DNA of 23,591 bases, taken from IMG/VR virus record IMGVR_UViG_3300037189_001020, positions 1 to 23,591 of that record, one strand, 5' to 3'. The translations under genes were made by a program, and so were the position numbers. Of the stretch, positions 1 through 8,012 are shown piece after piece. Below the pieces are notes generated by a model. The model worked only from the letters and a program-made list of their open reading frames with translations. It was not told the origin of the DNA and did not search any database. Origin of the DNA: a virus. Position 1 is the stretch's first letter. The number at the start of each line of letters is the position of its first letter.

Positions 1-1044
1 CAGTTGTCATCAACATCAACACTCTATGCAACAATGTTGATGGAAGAACGCATGATGCTTATGGCTCGCGGAACAGCAAGCGGATACTCAGGCGCACTTT
101 CAGCACCTACATTCGCACTTGCTTCTCCAGTAGCAGGAGCAGGACAGACAGCAGTCGCAGCCGCTACATACTATGTAAACGTAACAACAGATGCAGGTAT
201 TTCTGTAAACGGCTTCGGTGAGTCAATCCTTGGAACAGAGGCTTCAACAGCCGTTGCTTCAGGCGATGTTTTGACAGTAACAGTTTCAACACCTGTAACA
301 GGCGCACTTGGTTACAACATTTATGTTGGAACAGCAACAGGCGCAGCAAACTTGAAGTATCAGGGAACTCTAAAGGGAACTGGCACATTCACAATTCAGG
401 GTGCAGGTACTCAGGGTCTATACGGTAACAACGCCGCATTAAACACAACAGGAGCAGCCGCATCACGCGCATCATCAGATACATCTGCTTACTCAACTGG
501 TTATGACGGAATCTTGCCTACTGTTCTTGGACCAAACACAGGTTACAACAACGCAATCAACGGCAACTTCTCTACCTCTAATCCGGGTGCAGAATTCCAA
601 ACAGTATTTGCTGAGTTGTACCAATCAGTAAAGGCTGACCCAGATGTAGTATTGCTAAACGGAAATGACCGCAAGCAACTCTCTGACGCAATCAAGTCAG
701 GCTCAACTGCTAACTATCGTTTGATGATTGAAAATCCGGGTTCAGGTGGAACAACTTATGGTTCCGTTGTAACCGGACTTCAGAACGAAGTTACAGGTAA
801 AGCACTAGACCTAATGGTTCACCCTTGGCTTAACCCGGGTGTAGCACCTGTTCTATCATTTACTTTGCCAATTCCTGATACTGAGGTATCAGATGTTTGG
901 GCAAACTTCTTGGTTCAGGACTACATGGGTATCCAATGGCCTGTAACTCAATTCCAGTATGAATTCTCTACATACTTCCGTGGAACATTCTTCTGCACCG
1001 CTCCAGCATGGAACGGCGCAGTTTCAGGAATCGTATCTGCGTAA
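1..1044 (+). CDS. Major capsid protein, 5'-truncated, with inserted Ig-like domain
   Basis: Shell-forming major head protein, probably HK97 fold. The frame is open to base 1, so the N-terminus lies outside the window; the TTG at 4 is not a convincing start. Visible order: a segment with LMEERMMLMARG, then about 120 residues (roughly bases 91-465) rich in Thr, Val and Gly with YYVNVTTDAG and GYNIYVGTATGA, which looks like an Ig/FN3-type beta domain of the kind inserted in phage virion proteins. The capsid core then resumes with ADPDVVLLNG, a mixed alpha/beta stretch and a typical C-terminal beta run. It lies directly upstream of connector and tail genes, the usual place for a capsid gene. The assignment rests on these patterns and on gene order; the inserted domain is inferred from composition. 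Confidence 0.85.
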   Translation, partial: QLSSTSTLYATMLMEERMMLMARGTASGYSGALSAPTFALASPVAGAGQTAVAAATYYVNVTTDAGISVNGFGESILGTEASTAVASGDVLTVTVSTPVTGALGYNIYVGTATGAANLKYQGTLKGTGTFTIQGAGTQGLYGNNAALNTTGAAASRASSDTSAYSTGYDGILPTVLGPNTGYNNAINGNFSTSNPGAEFQTVFAELYQSVKADPDVVLLNGNDRKQLSDAIKSGSTANYRLMIENPGSGGTTYGSVVTGLQNEVTGKALDLMVHPWLNPGVAPVLSFTLPIPDTEVSDVWANFLVQDYMGIQWPVTQFQYEFSTYFRGTFFCTAPAWNGAVSGIVSA

Positions 1045-1160
1045 TGTGTTTAGAATGTGGTTGTAATCAACCGAGTAATAGTCATGGTGGGGGTTCTACA
1101 GTTTTACCTGATGGAACAACAACCGCACACATGAGTATTGCTGAAATCATTACTAACTAA
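1044..1160 (+). CDS. Tiny cysteine-rich protein MCLECGC (38 aa)
   Basis: The 38-residue reading frame starts on the last base of the capsid stop codon (TAATG overlap), so it should be translationally coupled to capsid synthesis. It begins MCLECGCNQPSNSHGG and ends MSIAEIITN. Three Cys in the first seven residues plus a His at position 15 could bind a metal. Very short proteins with an MCxxCGC start occur in actinobacterial phages and hosts, but I know of no function for them. The tight coupling and the intact Cys cluster argue for a real gene. It could be a minor virion component or a metal-binding accessory. Confidence 0.65.
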   Translation: MCLECGCNQPSNSHGGGSTVLPDGTTTAHMSIAEIITN

Positions 1161-1173
1161 ATAGGCGGTGAGG

Positions 1174-1197
1174 GGGTGCGTCTTAACCGGCGCACCC
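1174..1197 (+). promoter_or_regulatory. GC-rich hairpin behind the capsid gene unit
   Basis: GGGTGCG (1174-1180) pairs with CGCACCC (1191-1197) around a 10-base loop, and two G-T pairs may extend the stem. No run of T follows, so it is not a canonical intrinsic terminator. Its place between the capsid unit and the next ribosome binding site suggests protection of the capsid mRNA 3' end, or partial attenuation. Confidence 0.5.
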
Positions 1198-1220
1198 TTC
1201 TCATTAAGAAAGGTGAGGCT

Positions 1221-1496
1221 ATGACTAGAATTGTTGCACCAGATAGAGGCGTAAAAGAAACTGTAATTGGCGGTAAAACCTATGGAGTTAATAGGCAAGG
1301 CGTTTACAATGTAGAAAATGCTTCTCATATTAAGGCTATGAAAGCAGAAGGATTTTTTGAGGCTTCTCTTAACCCGCATAGTAAAGGCGATGCACAAAGA
1401 GGATATACTTGTATTGAATGTGGATTTAATGGTTGGTTTATTAAGTGTGGTCGTTGCGGTCACGAAAATAAAGTCATTCAGACAGACGGAGATTAA
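1221..1496 (+). CDS. Zinc-ribbon protein of the head-gene cluster (91 aa)
   Basis: Unrecognised small protein. The C-terminal third carries CIECGFNGWFIKCGRCGHEN, two CxxCG knuckles spaced as in a zinc ribbon. The N-terminal part has DRGVKETVIGGKTYGVNRQG and a helical stretch (NASHIKAMKAEGFFE). ATG 1221 is chosen because AAAGGTGAG lies just upstream. The in-frame GTG at 1176 would lie inside the hairpin and lacks a ribosome binding site. The stop codon directly abuts the next start. Its position between capsid and connector genes suggests a virion or head-completion accessory, but the sequence does not prove this. Confidence 0.8.
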   Translation: MTRIVAPDRGVKETVIGGKTYGVNRQGVYNVENASHIKAMKAEGFFEASLNPHSKGDAQRGYTCIECGFNGWFIKCGRCGHENKVIQTDGD

Positions 1497-2381
1497 ATGC
1501 CTACGGGAACAACATACGACACCTTCCTTGAGAACGCTTATATAACAGTTCCCGAATATAAGAACGCTCCGACCTCAATAGATTACGATAACTTAGTAGT
1601 TGGCGGCAACGCTAATGCTCAAGATGCCGAATTAGCCCGCGTTATTATGCGCGCTTCTTCTTATATGAACGAATATCTCAACCAAAATCTAGTAGCAGAC
1701 CGCATTACAGAAACCCAACGCGCGCGCGTAACTGGACAAGGTTGGATTGCTCTACACCCTGATAACTCAAATGTTGTAAGCCTAGAAGCATTTCAATACG
1801 GCGCATACCCTACGCAACTCTCTACGCTCAATGATTGCTCGCAGGTTTGGTTTGAGAAGCAACAAATTATTATTCCGTTAGCGGGAAATACCCTTACTTA
1901 CTCATCAGCCGGTCCGTTAAGTTTTGGTGCGGCTTCGGCATCTCCGTATGTTCAAATGTTCTGCAAATACACCTATGTAGCCGGATTTGTGCAGACTCTA
2001 GGCACAGGCACAGCCGCCGCAAGCACTTTAACTGTAACTAATGGCACAGGTATCTTAGCCGGTGCAGTATTAGATATTTATGATGGCGCGCAAAGCGAGC
2101 GCGTAACTGTCGCATCTACATACACATACGGCTCTACAACTGTGCCTCTTACTGCCCCTCTTGTTTATAGTCATGCGGCAGTATCGGTAAGCAATTTACC
2201 TACCTCAATTAAGCAAGCCTGTATCCTTCTTACTACCGCATTTATCAAGATGCGCGGCGATAACTCTTTAACTATGAACATTACAACCGCACCTACAGCA
2301 AACATTTCAGGAGATATGCGTTATTCCTCTGAAATCCGTCTTGCACTAGATATGGTTGATAAATACCGCAGGATTCGATAA
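1497..2381 (+). CDS. Head-tail connector / adaptor protein
   Basis: Probable head-completion adaptor that binds below the portal. The N-terminal half (ELARVIMRASSYMNEYLNQNLVADR) and C-terminal half (SIKQACILLTTAFIKMRGD, then RLALDMVDKYRRIR) have the helical pattern of gp6/gp15-type connectors. The middle (about residues 155-235) is a Thr/Ala/Gly-rich beta insertion with LTVTNGTGILAGAVLDIYDG. The length of 294 is longer than small adaptors of about 100-200 residues because of this insertion. Its position between head and tail genes fits. The ATG immediately follows the previous stop and its own stop overlaps the next start. The exact connector class is uncertain. Confidence 0.7.
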   Translation: MPTGTTYDTFLENAYITVPEYKNAPTSIDYDNLVVGGNANAQDAELARVIMRASSYMNEYLNQNLVADRITETQRARVTGQGWIALHPDNSNVVSLEAFQYGAYPTQLSTLNDCSQVWFEKQQIIIPLAGNTLTYSSAGPLSFGAASASPYVQMFCKYTYVAGFVQTLGTGTAAASTLTVTNGTGILAGAVLDIYDGAQSERVTVASTYTYGSTTVPLTAPLVYSHAAVSVSNLPTSIKQACILLTTAFIKMRGDNSLTMNITTAPTANISGDMRYSSEIRLALDMVDKYRRIR

Positions 2382-2869
2382 TGGCAGGGCGCACAGGGGT
2401 TCGCGCTACGCTATCAGCGTTTATATCCAATCCACCTATACCTACGCTTAATCAGACTTTTACTTCCTTTCCTAAGCGCATTAACTACCAAGTTAATTCA
2501 ACGCCGGGTGAACTATCGCGAGCCGCTGTAGTTGTATTTATTGCGGCAGAAACCGAAACGCGTTTAGCAATCGGCGGCGCAACTAACGGGTGGAAGCGCG
2601 TAGATTACACAGTAATTCTTCAGGTCTATCAGCACTCTCTTGTGCGTAATGCCGAAGATGCCATGATTGCATTTGATACGCTCATAGATAACATAAAAAC
2701 TAGACTTCGCTCTGACCATAATTTCGGTGACTCAACAGGGAACCTTGTATGGCAGGGCGCAGAACCAATAATCAACGCTAGATACGGCGAACCGGCTACC
2801 TCTAAAGAAGGCGCAACAGAAACCTTTGCTGAGATAGAATTCGTTGTAACTGAAATGATACAAGCATAA
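2381..2869 (+). CDS. Tail terminator / tail-completion protein
   Basis: A 162-residue protein in the position where siphoviruses encode the protein that closes the top of the tail tube. Visible features are an alternating beta pattern (AAVVVFIAAETETRLAIGG, then VDYTVILQVYQHS), a helix AEDAMIAFDTLIDNIKTRL, and a final strand FAEIEFVVTEMIQA. This is the beta-alpha-beta arrangement usual for tail terminators and minor tail-completion proteins. The start overlaps the upstream stop by one base (TAATG). No catalytic motif is expected. It could instead be a head-closure protein. Confidence 0.6.
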   Translation: MAGRTGVRATLSAFISNPPIPTLNQTFTSFPKRINYQVNSTPGELSRAAVVVFIAAETETRLAIGGATNGWKRVDYTVILQVYQHSLVRNAEDAMIAFDTLIDNIKTRLRSDHNFGDSTGNLVWQGAEPIINARYGEPATSKEGATETFAEIEFVVTEMIQA

Positions 2870-2877
2870 GGAGCAAG

Positions 2878-3081
2878 ATGAAACTGACCTATAAAGGAAC
2901 TGATGAGCGAGTGTTCCCTACGCTTGGCATCACAGTAAAACCCGGTGACGAGTTTGACGCACCTGATGACTTTACACACCCTGACTGCGAAGCAGGACAT
3001 AAATCTCATCACGCAAAACCAACCGAAGAAGTAAAAACCCCGTCTGCCGCGTCAGACCTAACCAATAAAGAGGTGAAGTAA
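2878..3081 (+). CDS. Small hypothetical protein between tail terminator and tail tube
   Basis: A 67-residue protein with a good ribosome binding site (AAGGAG about 7 bases before the ATG). The N-terminal half has a small beta pattern (VFPTLGITVKPGDEFDAP) and the C-terminal half is hydrophilic and probably disordered (HHAKPTEEVKTPSAAS). Small proteins with a similar F-G-V-PGD-F core occur in this part of actinophage genomes, but I can assign no function. The stop overlaps the next start by one base, so it is coupled to tail tube translation. It could be a small virion or assembly protein. Confidence 0.7.
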   Translation: MKLTYKGTDERVFPTLGITVKPGDEFDAPDDFTHPDCEAGHKSHHAKPTEEVKTPSAASDLTNKEVK

Positions 3082-4067
3082 TGTCCGTAATTGCATCCGT
3101 ACGCAGTTACCTTGGTATCGCTAAAGAAGTGACTAAGGGAACAATCGTAGCCCCAACAGATTTTATCCCAGTCATGAAAGACACTCTAAAGCCGGTTGAT
3201 ATTATTGACCCGCTCTATGACCAAGGACTTCGTGGCTCAAATGTATTGAACTACAACTACATTCCGGGTCGCGAACACTCAACAGTTGATTACGGCGGCG
3301 CAGTATTTGCCGACACAATCGGCTATTCAATCGCAGGACTTCTTGGAAGCGTAGCAACATCAGGCGCATCTGCACCATATACGCACACTATTTCGCTTAA
3401 GAACAGCAATAGCGCAGGAACAGATGACCAGCCAATCTCATACACACTTACAGACTTCTACGGAGTAGAAACTCGTTCGTATCCGGGTTGCCAGTTCTCT
3501 GATTTCTCACTTAAGTTTAATGCTGATGGAATGCTAGAACATGACAGTAAGACTATGGGCTTTGCATCTTCAACTGTATCGGTTCCAACACCTACATTCT
3601 CAACTGTATTGCCAACTCCGGTATGGCAGGGAACTGTCTCAATCGGTGGAAGCACAGTTGCAAATGCTATGAGCGGTAATATTGATATGAAGCGACCAGC
3701 GACACCTGTTTATGGTATTTCACAGACACAGAATCCATACAATGTATTCCTTGGACCACTAGAAGTTACTGGCAAGATTACATTTATTATGGAAACTGAC
3801 GCAGAACTTACTCGCTTCCTCACAAATACACAGCCAGCCATTGTTCTTAACTGGGCATACGGCGCAGGAGCGGCGGCAGTTCAGATTCGCGCCACAATTA
3901 CTAAGGGTGCTTATACTGCGGCGGCTATTGAGCGCGGTCAAGACTATGTACAAATCACCATTGACCTAAATGGTCAAGCAAATACAACTGACGCTGGCGC
4001 AACTGGCGGCTTCTCACCAATTAAGTGGCAACTTCAGAACGCAAAAGCATCTGGAACATACGCTTAA
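3081..4067 (+). CDS. Major tail tube protein
   Basis: Forms the stacked rings of the non-contractile tail tube. Evidence is the 328-residue length, the position just before the frameshifted chaperones, and a tube-protein pattern: N-terminal YLGIAKEVTKGTIVAPTDFI, a long beta-rich middle, ITFIMETDAELTRFL, and C-terminal strand YVQITIDLNGQANTTDAGAT. Residues 170-200 (VPTPTFSTVLPTPVWQG) may link two beta domains. Codon choice is richer in C-ending codons than in the tail-fibre genes, as expected for abundant proteins. A hairpin follows immediately. Confidence 0.85.
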   Translation: MSVIASVRSYLGIAKEVTKGTIVAPTDFIPVMKDTLKPVDIIDPLYDQGLRGSNVLNYNYIPGREHSTVDYGGAVFADTIGYSIAGLLGSVATSGASAPYTHTISLKNSNSAGTDDQPISYTLTDFYGVETRSYPGCQFSDFSLKFNADGMLEHDSKTMGFASSTVSVPTPTFSTVLPTPVWQGTVSIGGSTVANAMSGNIDMKRPATPVYGISQTQNPYNVFLGPLEVTGKITFIMETDAELTRFLTNTQPAIVLNWAYGAGAAAVQIRATITKGAYTAAAIERGQDYVQITIDLNGQANTTDAGATGGFSPIKWQLQNAKASGTYA

Positions 4068-4076
4068 ATAGGTTCA

Positions 4077-4127
4077 GCAGGTGAGTGGGTTGAGGGCGTA
4101 CGCCTTCCCGCTCTCCCCCTCACCTGC
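4077..4127 (+). promoter_or_regulatory. Large hairpin behind the tail tube gene
   Basis: GCAGGTGAG (4077-4085) pairs exactly with CTCACCTGC (4119-4127). Three further G-C pairs follow after one mismatch, and the loop holds the 10-base palindrome GGCGTACGCC (4095-4104). No T-tract follows, so read-through is likely. It may trim expression between tail tube and chaperone genes or protect the upstream mRNA end. The second-largest non-coding gap of the structural region (4068-4170) holds this hairpin and the ribosome binding site of the next gene. Confidence 0.6.
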
Positions 4128-4170
4128 CCATATAGGATAAGATAATTGGAAGGCTAACGAAAGGCACAAT

Positions 4171-4524
4171 ATGTCAAAGAAGGTAACGCTTCCATCGGGA
4201 GCAACAGTCACACTAAAAGACCCAACAATGTTACGCGTTAAAGACCGCAAAAAAGTCCTAAGAAGTGCAGAAGTTGAGGGCGGGGATTTATCAAAGGCTC
4301 TTGCTCTTGGTGATGCTCTTATTTCTATGCTAATTGAGGAATGGTCATTTGACCTTATAATTCCATCAGTCAAGACAGATACACTTGACGAACTTACAAT
4401 GGCAGATTATGACGCACTTGTAGAACACACTAAAGAAGCACAGAAATACTTATTCCCTTCTATTGCGGAAACGGAAGAAAACGAAAAAGACCCAAAAGCG
4501 GATACCGCAAACTCCAACGCCTAA
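4171..4524 (+). CDS. Tail assembly chaperone, short form (gpG-like)
   Basis: Chaperone that coats the tape measure protein during tail assembly. The 117-residue protein starts MSKKVTLPSGATVTLKDPTMLRVKDRKKV, has a helical middle, and ends in a charged tail (EENEKDPKADTANSNA). It lies between tail tube and tape measure, the conserved place for gpG/gpGT pairs. GAAAGG precedes the ATG. A CCCAAAA slippery heptamer in the correct phase lies nine codons before the stop and leads into the downstream frame. Confidence 0.85.
   Translation: MSKKVTLPSGATVTLKDPTMLRVKDRKKVLRSAEVEGGDLSKALALGDALISMLIEEWSFDLIIPSVKTDTLDELTMADYDALVEHTKEAQKYLFPSIAETEENEKDPKADTANSNA
4491..4497 (+). promoter_or_regulatory. Programmed -1 ribosomal frameshift site CCCAAAA
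   Basis: In the chaperone reading frame the bases read C CCA AAA, a classical X XXY YYZ heptamer. A one-base slip back enters a frame that stays open to the TAG at 4721. The shifted frame reads SGYRKLQRLKWLLEGGERRG and continues into the chaperone extension. Dual-frame tail chaperones are a general rule in siphoviruses. Confidence 0.85.
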
Positions 4525-4721
4525 AATGGTTGTTGGAAGGTGGTGAGCGGCGCGGGGATTTAGAGTATCCTGATGAGGAATGGTTATATTTTCAGATGGC
4601 AGATAGATTTGGTTGGACACCTAGCCAAGTAGATAATCTGCCAGCCGGAACAGCCGATTACTTACTAGCAATTGCGGCAACCGTAGAACAGGTTAAAGCA
4701 GATAGGTTGCATAATGGGTAG
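4497..4721 (+). CDS. Tail assembly chaperone, frameshift extension (gpT part of gpGT)
   Basis: This frame has no good start of its own (only TTG codons at 4530 and 4533, without a ribosome binding site). It is best read as the C-terminal part of a fusion entered by the -1 slip at 4491-4497: 109 residues from the upstream frame plus 74 here, 183 in total. It contains EEWLYFQMADRFGWTPSQVDNLP and DYLLAIAATVEQVK, which resemble the extension domain that binds tail tube protein in other siphoviruses. It overlaps the next gene by eight bases. Confidence 0.85.
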   Translation, partial: SGYRKLQRLKWLLEGGERRGDLEYPDEEWLYFQMADRFGWTPSQVDNLPAGTADYLLAIAATVEQVKADRLHNG

Positions 4722-5157
4722 TATAAAAATTACCAACCTGCAAGAAGTCCTCAAAGGCTTTGACCTGACCGAAAAGAAAATAGATTTAGCCGCATACCAA
4801 GCCATCTCCCAAGCCGCATTAAAGGTTGAAGAACTTGCGCGCCGTAATGCTAATACAGGTGTTCACGGACCCGGACAAGGACATATACCGGGAACGGGAC
4901 CCGGACCAAATGTTGTGACCGGAAACTTGGTTAGCAAGATTGTTGCCGAGAAACCAACTAAAGGTTTTCGCGGTTATCAGGTTGATATTAATTCTTCTGC
5001 AATATACGCGCGCGCGGTAGAACAAGGACACCCTAAGTGGAAATCAGGAGTAAAATATCCTTATCTTGAACCGGCAGGACAGACATTATTAAACAACGGA
5101 ACGCTCCGTACAGTATTTGTAGGTGCGTTTGTTATGGCGATTAGGGGGATAAATTGA
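4714..5157 (+). CDS. HK97 gp10-like tail/head-tail completion protein
   Basis: A 147-residue protein resembling the HK97 gp10 family: a helical N-terminus (AAYQAISQAALKVEELARRNA), a Gly/Pro-rich loop (HGPGQGHIPGTGPGPN), then YARAVEQGHPKW and KYPYLEPAG. Family members act at the head-tail joint or tail completion and usually lie upstream of the tail tube gene. Here the gene sits between chaperones and tape measure, which is less common. It overlaps the chaperone extension by eight bases and the tape measure start by four. Confidence 0.7.
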   Translation: MGSIKITNLQEVLKGFDLTEKKIDLAAYQAISQAALKVEELARRNANTGVHGPGQGHIPGTGPGPNVVTGNLVSKIVAEKPTKGFRGYQVDINSSAIYARAVEQGHPKWKSGVKYPYLEPAGQTLLNNGTLRTVFVGAFVMAIRGIN

Positions 5158-8012
5158 GTACGATTCCCCCAATTAAAGTCCAAATTGAAGCGGATACAAC
5201 CAAACTAAATCAAGGGTTAAAAACCGCTACTGAAGGAATTAAGAATGTAAATAACAGCGTCAAAACCGCTTCAACCGGTATGTCTGCATTTGCTACGCAA
5301 CTAAAAAGCGTTGGCGCGGCTATGGGTATTGCTTTTGCTGGCGCACAGATAGTTAATTTTGCTAAAAGTTCGGTTATGGCAGCAAGTAATATGGCAGAGT
5401 CTTTGTCTAAAGTGCAAGTTGTTTTTGAGGATACAGCCGGTTCGGTTGTTGAATGGTCAAAGACTTCCGCAGACAGTATGGGTATTTCATCACAGAAAGC
5501 ACTTGAAGCCGCAGGAACATACGGAAATTTATTTCAAGCATTAGGCGTAACCAAAGATGCGTCACAAGAGATGTCTGTAAATCTTGTGCAGTTAGCGGCT
5601 GATTTAGGTTCGTTTAACAATATGACTGTTGATGATTCGCTTAATGCTCTGCGTTCTGGTCTTTCAGGCGAAACAGAGCCATTAAAACGCTTTGGTATTT
5701 CGCTTAATGATGTAACTCTCAAGGCTAAGGCTATGGAGATGGGCTTTGGTCAAATTAAGGGAGTAATGGACCCGGCAATTAAAGCCCAAGTTACTTATGC
5801 ATTAGTGTTAGAACAAACTAAAAAAGCGCAAGGTGACTATGCGCGCACCGCAGATGGCACAGCGAACACAATGAAAACACTTCAAGCACGACTAGAAGAT
5901 GCCAAGGTTGCTCTTGGCGATGCTCTTATGCCTGTATTTAGAGCATTGTTAGGCTTGCTTAATTTAATAATTCCCGTGCTTACAACTGTTGGTAAGTTCT
6001 TTAAGGAAAATAAAGATGCAATTAAGGTGCTTGCTATTTATGTAGGAACGCTAACTGCCGCTTTTTATGCTTACCGAGCCGCTTTAATTGTGACTAAAGC
6101 AACACAGCAAGCATTTATAATTATACAGACGCTTATGAAAGGTGCGACACTTGCATCTATTGCATCTACTAATGGATTAGCGGCATCAATGCTCGTTCTA
6201 AATGCGGCGATAAGAGCCAACCCAATCGGTTTAATTGTTACTGCATTAACCCTTGTTGGTGTGGCTTTTGTAATGGCTTGGAAAAAGAGCGAAACATTTA
6301 GAGCGGTTGTAATCAAGGGCGCGCAGATAATTCTTAACGGATTTGCTTTGCTCGTTGGGGGTATTGGCAAAATGGTTGGCGCATTTGCAAAGTTACCCGG
6401 TATGGGTTGGGCAAAAGGTTTAGCCGATGGCGCAAAGAAAGCCGCAGACTCTATTCGCTCAACCTCTGATGGTCTATCTAAATTAAAAGATATTGCAGTT
6501 GAAACCGATAAAGCCATTACAGGTAAAGGCGGTAAGAGTGGTTCAACGGGGGGCGGTGGAACAACGGGTGGCGCAGGTGCGGGCAAAGAAACTGCCGACA
6601 AGGTAAAGAAATACTCTGCTGATGTAAAGTCTATTTACAAAGATATGCAGGAAACGATTATTGAGGCTAAAGAGAAAGCCGCCGAAGCATTAGCGCGCCG
6701 TGATGAGCGTATTTACGAAGCCAATATTGCGGCACAAGAAGCGACAGCCGAAGCCAATGCACGATTTAGCGAAGCGATGGCTAATGCTCAAGTCAATTTT
6801 GATGAGAATAATCTTTCTATAAACAAAGACTATAACGAGAAAAAGGCTGACCTAGAAAAGACTTTACAAAAGAAATTACTTGATATTCGGGAATCAGCAG
6901 CAAAGAAAACTTCTGACCTTAATAAGAAAGCCGTCGAAGACCAACTTAAGATTGTTCAGCAATCTATGGATAGGCTTCGTTCTGCATTTGCATCTAAGAC
7001 TGGCGTTAGCCTTGCTGATGACTTTGGCGGTTCGGCTAGTTCATTTATAGCAAACTTGAAGAATAAATTGACCGGTGCCAAGAAATTACAGGAGAATGCG
7101 GCGGAACTTGCAGGGCTTGGTTACTCACAGGTATTTATTGAGGAAGTTGTAAAGAACGGACCGGAAGCCGGTAACAAGATTGCGGAAGCCCTTAAAGCCG
7201 CATCTCCAGAAGCGACCAAAGAATTACAGGGTTTATACAACCAAGTTGAAACTGTATCAAATCGTGGGCTAGATGCTTTAGCCGCCACAATGAACGCTGG
7301 TGGGCAATTAGCGACTCAAGAATTAATGACTGCATACTCACAGGTGGCTATTGACCTTAAGGAGTCCCTAGCGGGCGTAGATGCTGATTTGCGGGCAAGT
7401 ATGGCAGACGCAAACGCTGAATACCTAGAGGTTGTAACCCAAGCCGCTAAGACTCGCGATGAAAAACTAGCAGAAAACCTAGCAGCATTTACTAAGGCTA
7501 AAAATGATGCTCAAAAGACACTTAATGAGTCTTTGGCTGAAATTCAGAAAACATTACAAAAGGCTCTGCTTGATGCGCAGAAAGATTACGAAAAAGCCAT
7601 TGACGAGATTAACAAATCTACTCAAAAGAAACTTGACGAACTAAGAATTAAGTTAGAAGAAACCGCTAGATTACTTGCCGAACTTGGGGCAAAACAAGCG
7701 GCGGCACAAGCCTTGGCTAATATGCCAACTTATTCTTCTTACACAGCAAACACTCCGTATATCCCGCCAAAAAATACCGGACCACAATACAATCCATTGA
7801 CCGGTGCTGTAATTAACACAACTGTAAACACTACAAATTTGACTACTCCTAACGCGGTGGCTAAATCAGTAACAGATGCAATTAAATACAGTCTTCCAGT
7901 TACAGTAAACACAACAACGCTTGCGGGAATTGCGGCGGCTAGTGCAAATGTTAGAGAGTCCCGCGTATCTACTCCTGTACGCGGAGCCTCTAATTTGAGA
8001 GAGGATAGATAA
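5154..8012 (+). CDS. Tape measure protein
   Basis: Sets tail length and is ejected ahead of the DNA. At 952 residues it is the longest gene of the window. It starts with TTG (TTGA overlap with the preceding stop), preceded by TAGGGGGAT; no better start is seen. N-terminus IKVQIEADTTKLNQGLKTA is typical of the family. Hydrophobic helices span about residues 258-420 (LLGLLNLIIPVLTTVGKFF and GLIVTALTLVGVAFVMAW), probably for membrane passage. A Gly linker lies near 457-480. Long charged coiled-coil stretches cover about 490-600 and 720-855. The C-terminus is Thr/Asn-rich. No peptidase or lytic domain was recognised. Confidence 0.95.
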   Translation: MSTIPPIKVQIEADTTKLNQGLKTATEGIKNVNNSVKTASTGMSAFATQLKSVGAAMGIAFAGAQIVNFAKSSVMAASNMAESLSKVQVVFEDTAGSVVEWSKTSADSMGISSQKALEAAGTYGNLFQALGVTKDASQEMSVNLVQLAADLGSFNNMTVDDSLNALRSGLSGETEPLKRFGISLNDVTLKAKAMEMGFGQIKGVMDPAIKAQVTYALVLEQTKKAQGDYARTADGTANTMKTLQARLEDAKVALGDALMPVFRALLGLLNLIIPVLTTVGKFFKENKDAIKVLAIYVGTLTAAFYAYRAALIVTKATQQAFIIIQTLMKGATLASIASTNGLAASMLVLNAAIRANPIGLIVTALTLVGVAFVMAWKKSETFRAVVIKGAQIILNGFALLVGGIGKMVGAFAKLPGMGWAKGLADGAKKAADSIRSTSDGLSKLKDIAVETDKAITGKGGKSGSTGGGGTTGGAGAGKETADKVKKYSADVKSIYKDMQETIIEAKEKAAEALARRDERIYEANIAAQEATAEANARFSEAMANAQVNFDENNLSINKDYNEKKADLEKTLQKKLLDIRESAAKKTSDLNKKAVEDQLKIVQQSMDRLRSAFASKTGVSLADDFGGSASSFIANLKNKLTGAKKLQENAAELAGLGYSQVFIEEVVKNGPEAGNKIAEALKAASPEATKELQGLYNQVETVSNRGLDALAATMNAGGQLATQELMTAYSQVAIDLKESLAGVDADLRASMADANAEYLEVVTQAAKTRDEKLAENLAAFTKAKNDAQKTLNESLAEIQKTLQKALLDAQKDYEKAIDEINKSTQKKLDELRIKLEETARLLAELGAKQAAAQALANMPTYSSYTANTPYIPPKNTGPQYNPLTGAVINTTVNTTNLTTPNAVAKSVTDAIKYSLPVTVNTTTLAGIAAASANVRESRVSTPVRGASNLREDR

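Noticed and set aside
6071-6601. Minus-strand 176-residue frame inside the tape measure gene
   Set aside because: Pro/Ala-rich mirror of Gly-rich and hydrophobic tape measure codons, with no ribosome binding site or neighbour support.
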